From Pedobacter sp. N36a (GTDB lineage Bacteria; Bacteroidota; Bacteroidia; Sphingobacteriales; Sphingobacteriaceae): DNA of 64,000 nucleotides. This document shows positions 46,406-53,281 of this stretch, in pieces. The stretch lies in contig NZ_JACSZW010000008.1 in assembly GCF_014472395.1 (NCBI RefSeq), forward strand, positions 1-64,000, written 5' to 3'. The notes beneath the pieces were generated by a model. The model made no database searches. It was not told the origin of the DNA and saw only the letters and a program-made list of their open reading frames with translations. How positions within the stretch are numbered: the stretch's first letter is position 1; every line of letters begins with the position of its first letter. Made by a program: the position numbers and the translations under genes.

Positions 46406-47234
46406 TTGGCAATTTTAATTCTAAAGCTTTCTGTTCTTGTGCTAATTTGTCTTTAATGACATAAACATATTGTAAGGTACTAAAATCATTGAAAAGATCG
46501 ATTTCGATCGTCATGAAATTATCCCCTGTGGAGATGCCGGTATTGCTCACTCTACCAACTAGGATGCCTGGAGGGAAATGGGAGTAACTGGAGGTCACGA
46601 CCGTATCTTTTAAGGCAATCTTGAAGTGATTAGGCACATCTTTGATATAGGCCTTTCTATAGTCAAAATTCTTGGTTCCCCATACTAAGGTCCCCATTGC
46701 ATTGTTCTTCTTTAAGGTGACACTCACTTTGGTGTCTTTATGCAGTAGAGATTCAATGGTGGCCAGGTGTTCTGAAACATCTCTGATATAGCCCACTACA
46801 CCTTTTCCTGCAGAAATAACAGCCATACCACTTTGAATACCATCGGCAGAACCGCGGTTAATGGTGATGATGTTATTCCTTAGCGCAATCGAATTTTTGA
46901 TGACCCTTGCTGAGAGATATGTGTATTGACTTTTGTTGAGCGTGTCTTTAACGACCACATTTTTGGCACTGTCGATACTGTTGAGTGCAAGAAGTTCTGT
47001 TTTTAGCTTCGCATTTTCTGCTGCCAAGCTATCATTTACATCCCCTAGATTGATGTATTTTTTTAATACATTCAGGTTTTTATAAGCGGTACCGACTACT
47101 TCATTAGTGGAGTTAACGGTTACACTGCGCTGATAGGAGTTATTGCTTACTGTCAGGTAAATTCCGATAGTAAAGAAAATGATAAAAAAGAAAAATGCGT
47201 TGTATCTGTTTATAAAAATCCAAAGGTTACGCAT
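46395..47234 (-). CDS. mreC: Rod shape-determining protein MreC
   Basis: The 279-residue protein has one N-terminal membrane anchor (about 12-30, FFFFIIFFTIGIYLTV), a short coiled coil (about 58-85) and a two-lobed periplasmic beta domain with NIITINRGSADGIQSGMAVI, a family hallmark (GxxxGV-like), and VVTSSYSHFPPGILVGRVS. It links MreB inside to the elongation enzymes outside. A 106-base gap with a stem-loop separates it from mreB. Confidence 0.94.
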   Translation of the reverse strand: MRNLWIFINRYNAFFFFIIFFTIGIYLTVSNNSYQRSVTVNSTNEVVGTAYKNLNVLKKYINLGDVNDSLAAENAKLKTELLALNSIDSAKNVVVKDTLNKSQYTYLSARVIKNSIALRNNIITINRGSADGIQSGMAVISAGKGVVGYIRDVSEHLATIESLLHKDTKVSVTLKKNNAMGTLVWGTKNFDYRKAYIKDVPNHFKIALKDTVVTSSYSHFPPGILVGRVSNTGISTGDNFMTIEIDLFNDFSTLQYVYVIKDKLAQEQKALELKLPNEQ

Positions 47235-47266
47235 ACTTTTCGATTCGGGGTTTTAGTTTTTGTAAA

Positions 47267-47333
47267 CTGAGTTTAAGCTTTAAGTTTGCCAAAAGGCCTG
47301 ATCAGCCGGGAAATGCTTAAAACTTAAACTCAG
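47267..47333 (-). repeat. Stem-loop between mreB and mreC
   Basis: The 18-nt arms 47267-47284 and 47316-47333 are complementary at 17 positions, with a loop of 31 nt. In the minus-strand transcript it follows mreB and lacks a T tract. It may stabilise the mreB message or attenuate mreC. Confidence 0.65.
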
Positions 47334-47340
47334 GCTACTT

Positions 47341-48363
47341 TTATTGCATTAAGAATTTATAACCACCAATATTTTTCAGGGCGATACCTGTCCCACGTAC
47401 TACTGCACGAAGTGGATCTTCGGCAACGTGTACTGGAAGTTTGGTTTTTGCTGCTACACGTTTATCTAAACCGCGTAATAGGGCACCCCCACCAGTCAGG
47501 TAAATACCAGTCTGATAAATATCGGCAGAAAGCTCCGGAGGAGTGATCTCTAATGCTTTAAGAATTGCTTCTTCAATTTTCGAAATAGATTTGTCCAGGC
47601 AATGTGCGATTTCAGTGTAAGAAACGGTGATTTGTTTTGGTACACCTGTCATTAAATCTCTACCTTGAACAGCGAAGTCTGCAGGTGGATCAGTCAATTC
47701 CGGCAATGCCGCACCTACTTCAATTTTGATTTTTTCGGCAGTACGATCTCCGATCATAATGTTGTGCTGACGACGGATGTAATTCACGATGTCAGAATCA
47801 AAGTTATCTCCTGCAACACGGATCGACTGGTCACATACGATACCTGATAACGCGATTACCGCGATCTCAGTAGTACCACCACCTATATCGATGATCATAT
47901 TACCCATCGGCTCTTCTACGTCGATTCCGATCCCTACAGCAGCTGCCATAGGCTCATGAATCAGGTAAACTTCTTTTGCGCCTGCGATTTCCGCTGAATC
48001 TCTTACTGCACGTTTCTCTACCTCAGTGATACCGGAAGGGATACAAATCACCATTCTTAACGAAGGGAACATCCATCCTTTACCACCATTCAGCATGCGG
48101 ATCATTCCTTTGATCATCGCTTCTGCGGCATTGAAATCGGCAATTACACCATCTTTAAGCGGTCTTACTGTACGAATATTATCGTGCGTCTTTCCCTCCA
48201 TTTGCATGGCCTGACGGCCAATAGCGATGATTTTATTTGTTTGTCTGTCGAAAGCAACAATGGATGGCTCATCCACTACTACTTTGTCATTATGTATGAT
48301 TAGAGTGTTAGCCGTACCTAAATCGATAGCTACCTCTTGTGTAAACCAATTAAATAAACCCAT
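47341..48363 (-). CDS. mreB: Rod shape-determining protein MreB (bacterial actin)
   Basis: The 340-residue actin-like ATPase carries phosphate-1 loop VAIDLGTANTLI, a phosphate-2/adenosine-type region IDIGGGTTEIAVIALSG and the LTGGGALLRGL segment near residue 290. Length is standard. The N-terminal GLFNWFTQ could form the membrane-binding helix. It polymerises under the inner membrane and directs the Rod complex (MreC, MreD, PBP2, RodA), all encoded downstream. An 88-base gap separates it from purH upstream, and no strong promoter is seen there, so some transcripts may come from purH. Confidence 0.97.
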   Translation of the reverse strand: MGLFNWFTQEVAIDLGTANTLIIHNDKVVVDEPSIVAFDRQTNKIIAIGRQAMQMEGKTHDNIRTVRPLKDGVIADFNAAEAMIKGMIRMLNGGKGWMFPSLRMVICIPSGITEVEKRAVRDSAEIAGAKEVYLIHEPMAAAVGIGIDVEEPMGNMIIDIGGGTTEIAVIALSGIVCDQSIRVAGDNFDSDIVNYIRRQHNIMIGDRTAEKIKIEVGAALPELTDPPADFAVQGRDLMTGVPKQITVSYTEIAHCLDKSISKIEEAILKALEITPPELSADIYQTGIYLTGGGALLRGLDKRVAAKTKLPVHVAEDPLRAVVRGTGIALKNIGGYKFLMQ

Positions 48364-48451
48364 TTATTAGGTGATAATTTAAGTATTAAAAATTCTGTAT
48401 ACTATAGTAATGTAAAACTACGTCTTTTTATTGTATTCGCAGTTAAATAAA

Positions 48452-49978
48452 TTAGTGTTTAAAATGTCTAATACCCGTGGTAACCATTGCGATGCCTTTC
48501 TCATTTGCCATATTGATCGAGTCGGCATCTTTAATTGAACCACCTGGTTGTAAAACTGCAGTAATGCCTGCTTCAGCTGCGATTTCTACACAATCCGGGA
48601 AAGGGAAGAACGCATCAGATGCCATTACTGAACCTTCCAATGGGAAGTTGAATGCATTTGCTTTTACGATGGCTTGTTTCAAAGCGTCTACCCTTGAAGT
48701 TTGACCTACACCACTCGATAACAATTGGTTGTTTTTTACAAATACAATGGTATTAGATTTGGTGTGTTTTACGATTTTATTTGCAAAGAAAAGATCTTTA
48801 AGTTCTTCAGCAGTAGGTGCTTTCTCCGTTACTGTAGTCATCTGATCTGCATTTTCGATGATCAGATCTTTATCTTGTTCAATTACACCATTCAATAAAG
48901 TTTTGAATTGTTTTTTGCTCAATTCTACTTCATTTCTCTGTAAGATCACTCTGTTCTTTTTCGCGCGGAAAAGTGCTACAGCTTCCGGCTGGTAAGCAGG
49001 GGCGATCAGTACTTCGAAGAATAATTTGTTGATTTCTTCAGCAGTTGCCAGGTCGATTTCGCGGTTAGCGATCAATACACCACCGAAAGCACTGACCGGA
49101 TCACAAGCCAATGCGGTATCCCATGCTTCTTTGATGGTTGCTTTTGAAGCTACACCACAAGCATTGGTATGTTTTAAGATGGCAAATGTAGGCTCTTCGA
49201 ATTCATCGATTAAAGCAACAGCAGCATCTACGTCAACCAGGTTGTTATAAGAAAGCTCTTTACCATTCAATTTAGTGAACATAGCGTTTAAATCACCATA
49301 GAACACACCTTGCTGATGAGGGTTTTCACCGTATCTCAGTACCTGAGCAGTATTGATACTTTGTTTAAATACATTTAATGGCTCTTCTGTATTGAAGTAG
49401 TTGAAGATGGCCGTATCATAGTGAGAAGAAGTATGGAAAGCTTTTTTCGCATAAGCTTTACGCTGAGCGATCGTTGTTGTTCCTTCTTGTTCTTCTAATT
49501 GAAGTTGTAAAGTGGAGTAGTCGTCTTTTGAAGCAAGGATCACTACGTCATTGAAGTTTTTAGCAGCTGCTCTGATCAGAGAGATACCACCGATGTCAAT
49601 TTTCTCAATGATTTCTTCTTCAGAACCACCAGCTTTTAAAGTTTCTTCGAATGGGTATAAATCTACAATAACCAGGTCAATTTCAGGGATTTCATATTCA
49701 TTGATCTGCTCCTGATCTGAAGCCAGGCCTCTTCTGTTTAAGATACCGCCGAAAACTTTAGGGTGTAATGTCTTTACCCTGCCTCCTAAAATAGAAGGAT
49801 AACCTGTAAGGTCTTCCACTGCTGTAACCGGCAGATTTAGGTCTTTAATAAATTGTTCGGTGCCACCAGTTGAAAATAACTGGACACCCTGTTTAGCTAA
49901 CAGGCGAACTAAAGGTTCTAAACCATCCTTGTAATAAACTGAAATTAAAGCGTTTTTGATCTTTATCGATTGACTCAT
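48452..49978 (-). CDS. purH: Bifunctional purine biosynthesis protein PurH
   Basis: From ATG 49978 the protein has 508 residues. The N-terminal MGS-like domain (about 1-150; FSTGGTEQFIKDL, ILGGRVKTLHPKVFGG) is IMP cyclohydrolase. The C-terminal domain (about 165-508) is AICAR formyltransferase, with LRYGENPHQQGVFYGD and ILKHTNACGVAS. These enzymes complete the last two steps of IMP synthesis, and the length is typical. The gene has a clear promoter, so the ATG at 49978 is preferred over 50011, which would place the -7 box inside the coding region. Confidence 0.97.
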   Translation of the reverse strand: MSQSIKIKNALISVYYKDGLEPLVRLLAKQGVQLFSTGGTEQFIKDLNLPVTAVEDLTGYPSILGGRVKTLHPKVFGGILNRRGLASDQEQINEYEIPEIDLVIVDLYPFEETLKAGGSEEEIIEKIDIGGISLIRAAAKNFNDVVILASKDDYSTLQLQLEEQEGTTTIAQRKAYAKKAFHTSSHYDTAIFNYFNTEEPLNVFKQSINTAQVLRYGENPHQQGVFYGDLNAMFTKLNGKELSYNNLVDVDAAVALIDEFEEPTFAILKHTNACGVASKATIKEAWDTALACDPVSAFGGVLIANREIDLATAEEINKLFFEVLIAPAYQPEAVALFRAKKNRVILQRNEVELSKKQFKTLLNGVIEQDKDLIIENADQMTTVTEKAPTAEELKDLFFANKIVKHTKSNTIVFVKNNQLLSSGVGQTSRVDALKQAIVKANAFNFPLEGSVMASDAFFPFPDCVEIAAEAGITAVLQPGGSIKDADSINMANEKGIAMVTTGIRHFKH

Positions 49979-49998
49979 TAGAGAAAAATTTTGAGCCG

Positions 49999-50029
49999 CA
50001 AAAGTACCCATTTTTCTTTTAATGTCAAA
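49999..50029 (-). promoter_or_regulatory. Promoter of purH
   Basis: On the minus strand TTTG (50029-50026), spacer 19 nt, and TACTTTTG (50006-49999) match the Bacteroidota consensus exactly. ATG 49978 lies about 21 nt downstream. Confidence 0.8.
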
Positions 50030-50060
50030 TGCTTATTTGCAGTATATTAAAGGAAGATTA

Positions 50061-50104
50061 TCTTTCTAATCATCTGGCTCTTTTTCAGCTGTTGTTTAGA
50101 AAGA
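50061..50104 (-). terminator. Possible weak terminator after purN
   Basis: The 9-nt arms 50061-50069 and 50096-50104 are complementary with a 26-nt loop, just downstream of purN on the minus strand and upstream of the purH promoter. There is no good T tract. Confidence 0.3.
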
Positions 50105-50123
50105 AATCCTGCTGAATCTGCTG

Positions 50124-50702
50124 CTATTTTTTGATCTTTTTGAGGATCGATTCTACGATGCGCGGATAGTGGTTGTGTTCCAGCTGCTGTCCTTTAAATT
50201 TGATCATTTCCAGGTTGTCATCTTTTTCAATCTTGTATTTTGCCTGGTAAATGTATTCACCTTCATCGTAGTTTTCGTCTACATAATGAATGGTAATGCC
50301 GCCTTCTGGTTCTTTTGCTGCCATCACTGCATGGTGTACATGATCGCCATACATACCTTTTCCGCCAAATTTAGGCAGGATTGCAGGATGAATGTTGACA
50401 ATACGTCCTGGGTATTCATGAATCAGGTTTTTTGGAATCAGCCATAAGAATCCAGCCAATACAATTAAATCGATCTCCAGATTTTTCAGTAAGCCAATGA
50501 TTTTTTCAGTATGGTAAAATTCGTTCCTGTCAAAGATATGAGAAGGGATTTCAAAATTATCTGCACGCTGTAATACGTAAGCATCAGGATTGTTGGTCAG
50601 TACCAATGCGATTTCTGCTTCAGGATGGTGTTTAAAATGCTCCATTAATTTCTGGGCATTAGAACCCGAGCCTGAAGCGAATATAGCGATGCGTTTTTTC
50701 AT
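50124..50702 (-). CDS. purN: Phosphoribosylglycinamide formyltransferase
   Basis: From ATG 50702 the protein has 192 residues and starts with KKRIAIFASGSGSNAQKLM, the family's nucleotide-binding loop. Formyltransferase catalytic motif residues are visible in IVNIHPAILPKFGGKGMYG (with Asn, His) and later GITIHYVDENYDEGEYI (Asp). It transfers a formyl group from formyl-THF to GAR in purine synthesis. It lies upstream of purH on the same strand with its own -7 box. Upstream in-frame codons to 50729 appear not to be used. Confidence 0.95.
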   Translation of the reverse strand: MKKRIAIFASGSGSNAQKLMEHFKHHPEAEIALVLTNNPDAYVLQRADNFEIPSHIFDRNEFYHTEKIIGLLKNLEIDLIVLAGFLWLIPKNLIHEYPGRIVNIHPAILPKFGGKGMYGDHVHHAVMAAKEPEGGITIHYVDENYDEGEYIYQAKYKIEKDDNLEMIKFKGQQLEHNHYPRIVESILKKIKK

Positions 50703-50765
50703 AGGTGCATTTTTTTTAAGAGAAATCAAGCGGGCTCTGCCTGTTTAAAGGCGGATAATATTTTT

Positions 50766-50773
50766 CAAAAATA
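50766..50773 (-). promoter_or_regulatory. -7 promoter box of purN
   Basis: On the minus strand TATTTTTG (50773-50766) is a perfect -7 box about 64 nt before the ATG. No clear -33 box is found. Confidence 0.4.
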
Positions 50774-50878
50774 GTATTTTAAGGCTTTACTGGAAGCTTT
50801 TTGTTGCTTTTTGTCTTTTTGTAGCAGAGGAGCGGGGGGGATTTGTTTTTTTAATGGTAGGAATGATCTAAAAAAGCG

Positions 50879-50991
50879 GGGAAGTGTTCGGGAAGTGTTC
50901 GGGAAGTGGTCGGCCTTATAATAGGGAACGGAAGGGCTTTGGTTAGGGTTCGCGTAGGGTTGCCTTAGTCTGTGTTATCCAGACCCTAACC
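50879..50991. repeat. Intergenic repeat: 11-bp tandem repeats plus inverted repeat
   Basis: GGGAAGTGTTC occurs three times in a row (50879-50889, 50890-50900, 50901-50911; one mismatch in the last). About 30 bases later GGTTAGGGT (50941-50949) and ACCCTAACC (50983-50991) are perfect reverse complements. The GC-rich composition differs from the AT-rich flanks. No gene is evident. It looks like a dispersed intergenic repeat or a transposable miniature element, which cannot be proven from one copy. Confidence 0.6.
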
Positions 50992-51093
50992 GAACCTCTT
51001 CCTCCATCTTAAGTCGGGCAGGTCTCTTCCCGGTCACATCTACACTTCATTTCCGCCTTTTCTGATAATTTCTCTTTATGTCGTTTTTTCTGT
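50992..51093. other. Rest of gene-free stretch before the mini-ORF
   Basis: No coding frame or RNA is recognisable between the inverted repeat and the promoter box at 51094. It begins GC-rich and turns AT-rich. Confidence 0.4.
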
Positions 51094-51101
51094 TACCTTT
51101 G
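51094..51101 (+). promoter_or_regulatory. -7 promoter box before a 23-codon ORF
   Basis: TACCTTTG is a perfect -7 box; the next ATG, at 51109, would be nearly at the transcript start. The -33 region is not convincing. Confidence 0.4.
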
Positions 51102-51108
51102 TCGCAGT

Positions 51109-51180
51109 ATGCAAAATCACCTTATGGTATTCGGTATGCTCGCAGCGGATGCTTCATCAGGAATTGAAATTTTTAAATAA
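51109..51180 (+). CDS. Possible 23-residue leader peptide or microprotein
   Basis: A short frame of 24 codons from ATG 51109 to TAA 51178-51180 encodes a peptide starting MQNHLMVFGMLAADASSG. It lies directly downstream of a perfect -7 promoter box and 65 nt before the rpsT promoter. The first half is hydrophobic. I know no such protein. It may be the surviving start of a lost gene, a leader peptide, or chance. Confidence 0.3.
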   Translation: MQNHLMVFGMLAADASSGIEIFK

Positions 51181-51244
51181 GCTTATCTTTCTAAAGTATT
51201 ATAAATCAATAATTAAGATTTATTGAAAATATTTACGAGTTCAT

Positions 51245-51276
51245 TTTGCATATTAAAAACATTAATTCTATATTTG
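51245..51276 (+). promoter_or_regulatory. Promoter of rpsT
   Basis: TTTG at 51245-51248, spacer 20 nt, TATATTTG at 51269-51276: a good Bacteroidota promoter. The transcript leader of about 90 nt contains a small stem at 51316-51331 (TTGGG/CCCAA, 6-nt loop), a possible autoregulatory S20-binding site. Confidence 0.75.
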
Positions 51277-51371
51277 CAGTCCGAAAAAAAGGAAAAACAA
51301 AAGGCTGGTAGCGGTTGGGTTTGTGCCCAATATTCTTGAAAGCTTTAAAAGGAATATTATAATATTGAAAA

Positions 51372-51626
51372 ATGGCAAATCATAAATCTTCGTTAAAAAG
51401 AATTAGAGCAAACGCAACTAAACGTTTACGTAACAGATATCAGGCAAAAACTACTCGTACCTTTATCAAAAGGTTACGTGCTGCTGAAGATCAAAAAACA
51501 GGAAAAGAGTTATTACCGAAAGTAATCTCTATGTTAGATCGTTTGGCTAAGAAAAATGTTATTCACAAGAATAAAGCAGCTAACAACAAATCTAAATTGA
51601 CTAAATTTGTTAATGGCTTAAAATAA
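51372..51626 (+). CDS. rpsT: 30S ribosomal protein S20
   Basis: The 84-residue protein is very basic and starts MANHKSSLKRIRANATKRLRN, the typical S20 N-terminus. S20 binds 16S rRNA early in 30S assembly. Length and composition fit (usual 84-90 residues). It has its own promoter with a long leader and an immediately following strong terminator, so it is monocistronic. Confidence 0.96.
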   Translation: MANHKSSLKRIRANATKRLRNRYQAKTTRTFIKRLRAAEDQKTGKELLPKVISMLDRLAKKNVIHKNKAANNKSKLTKFVNGLK

Positions 51627-51648
51627 GCATAGCTTTACAATATTATAG

Positions 51649-51682
51649 ACGGGATGTGCTTATGGCATATCCCGTTTTTTTG
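51649..51682 (+). terminator. Terminator of rpsT
   Basis: Arms 51649-51659 and 51665-51675 form an 11-bp stem with one G-U pair, followed by seven T. It runs across an apparent GTG/ATG start of the next gene (51656, 51662), which helps reject those starts. Confidence 0.9.
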
Positions 51683-51685
51683 TTT

Positions 51686-52381
51686 ATGGCTATTTATGAA
51701 ACGAGATTAGGAATTAAGCAATGGGCAGAAGCAGATCGGCCCCGGGAGAAGCTCATCCTTCATGGGCGCAGGCACTTGACCGATGCCGAATTGGTTGCAA
51801 TATTTATCGTTTCAGGGAATGTGGAAGAATCTGCCGTAGATTTAAGCAAGCGTATTCTGGCTTCCTGCAATCATGACCTGGATGCTTTAGGCAGGATGAG
51901 CGTGCAGGATTTATGCAAGTTTCGTGGAATAGGCGAGGCGAGGGCGATCTCCATCATCAGCGCATTAGAACTTGGCCGCAGGCGAAAACCAAGTACGGTT
52001 ATCCTACCGAAAATTACCAGTTCTCATGATTGTTACCGGGAACTCTCCCCGGTATTGACAGATTTAACCCATGAGGAGTTTTGGATCTTATTACTCAACA
52101 GGGCCAATGAAGTGCTGGCAAAACTACAAATCAGTGTGGGTGGATTATCGGGAACGGTAGCCGATCCAAAAATAATTTACAAGATTGCGCTGGAACATGG
52201 GGCATCTTATATCGTATTGGCACACAACCATCCTTCGGGAAATCTAAAGCCCAGCCCTGAAGATCTTCAGCTCACCAATAAACTAGTGTCCGCAGGGAAG
52301 TTACTGGACCTGCCGGTGCTGGATCACTTAATTATTACAAACAAATCCTTCTTTAGTTTCAATGATGATGGCTTAATTTAG
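51686..52381 (+). CDS. RadC family protein (JAB/MPN domain)
   Basis: From ATG 51686 the protein has 231 residues. The C-terminal JAB1/MPN metalloprotease-like motif is intact: a conserved Glu upstream in LTHEEFWILLLN, then HNHPSGNLKPSPED. The N-terminal helix-hairpin-helix region (KFRGIGEARAISIISALELG) is also typical. Despite the RadC name, its role in DNA repair is unproven. Upstream in-frame starts at 51656 and 51662 lie inside the rpsT terminator stem, so ATG 51686 is most likely. Confidence 0.9.
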   Translation: MAIYETRLGIKQWAEADRPREKLILHGRRHLTDAELVAIFIVSGNVEESAVDLSKRILASCNHDLDALGRMSVQDLCKFRGIGEARAISIISALELGRRRKPSTVILPKITSSHDCYRELSPVLTDLTHEEFWILLLNRANEVLAKLQISVGGLSGTVADPKIIYKIALEHGASYIVLAHNHPSGNLKPSPEDLQLTNKLVSAGKLLDLPVLDHLIITNKSFFSFNDDGLI

Positions 52382-52387
52382 CCAGCC

Positions 52388-53224
52388 ATGAAGAAAATCA
52401 TCCAACTCAGTATAGCTTGTCTGCTGCTGATGGCAACAGCCTATGCGCAATCGGGAAAACCGTTCCATGTAATGTCCTATAACATCCGTTTAAATGTAGC
52501 CTCTGATGGCGTAAATGCCTGGCCAAACCGTAAAGATGAAGTGAAAGCTTTAGTGAGGTTTCACGATGCAGATATTTTATGCGTGCAGGAGGCCTTGCCT
52601 TTACAGGTAGCGCAGCTGCTGGAAAACACAAACTATGCGATGGAAGGAGTAGGGCGTGATGACGGAAAGCGTGAAGGGGAATTTTCTGCCATCTATTATG
52701 ATAAATCCAGGTTTACGAGGAAAGATGGCGGGACTTTCTGGTTGTCGGAAACGCCAGAGAAGCCTTCTAAAGGATGGGATGCGGTGCTAAACCGGGTTTG
52801 TTCCTGGGTAAGACTGTACGATCGCCTCAATAAAAAAGAATTTCTGGTGTTCAATACCCATTATGATCATATTGGTGTGCAGGCGAGGATTGAATCTGCT
52901 AAGCTCATCAAAAGAAAAATACAGGAAATTGCACCAAACTTACCGGTAGTGTTAACCGGAGATTTAAATGTAACTCCTGAAACAGAAGCGATTGCCACCA
53001 TTAAATCTTTTCTTATTGATGCGAAGATGGCTTCGGCGGAGCCTGCTTACGGACCGGAAGGAACTTTCAATAACTTTAAGTTCGACAGCCCTTTAAAGGA
53101 TAAGATTGATTACATCTTTGTGAACAAAGGTTTTAAGGTGCAAAAGTTTGGCGTGTTATCTGACAGTAAAAATTTAAGGTATCCATCAGACCACTTACCA
53201 ATTATTGCCCGTTTATCTTTCTAA
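52388..53224 (+). CDS. Secreted endonuclease/exonuclease/phosphatase-family hydrolase
   Basis: A 278-residue protein with a signal peptide (residues 1-20, LLMATAYAQ). The EEP fold marks are FHVMSYNIRLN at the first strand, DADILCVQEALP (metal-binding Glu), TGDLNVTPET (Asp/Asn) and YPSDHLPI (catalytic Asp-His). Secreted members cleave phosphodiesters or phosphomonoesters in the periplasm; the specific substrate is unknown. It begins six bases after the radC stop, so the two are probably co-transcribed. Confidence 0.88.
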   Translation: MKKIIQLSIACLLLMATAYAQSGKPFHVMSYNIRLNVASDGVNAWPNRKDEVKALVRFHDADILCVQEALPLQVAQLLENTNYAMEGVGRDDGKREGEFSAIYYDKSRFTRKDGGTFWLSETPEKPSKGWDAVLNRVCSWVRLYDRLNKKEFLVFNTHYDHIGVQARIESAKLIKRKIQEIAPNLPVVLTGDLNVTPETEAIATIKSFLIDAKMASAEPAYGPEGTFNNFKFDSPLKDKIDYIFVNKGFKVQKFGVLSDSKNLRYPSDHLPIIARLSF

Positions 53225-53251
53225 GAGGTTTACACCGACGGCATTATTTTA

Positions 53252-53259
53252 TATCTTTG
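53252..53259 (+). promoter_or_regulatory. -7 promoter box of pheT
   Basis: TATCTTTG matches TAnnTTTG, 23 nt before ATG 53282. The -33 region (GTTT at 53228-53231) is only a weak match. Confidence 0.45.
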
Positions 53260-53281
53260 CATTTTATACCGAACATATAAC

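Noticed and set aside
51656-51685. GTG/ATG starts of the RadC-like gene at 51656 and 51662
   Set aside because: They lie within the hairpin arms of the rpsT terminator; ATG 51686 lies just after it.
51686-52381. Treating the RadC-like gene as a DNA-repair or defence gene
   Set aside because: The JAB domain is intact but the repair role is unproven and the neighbours are housekeeping genes.
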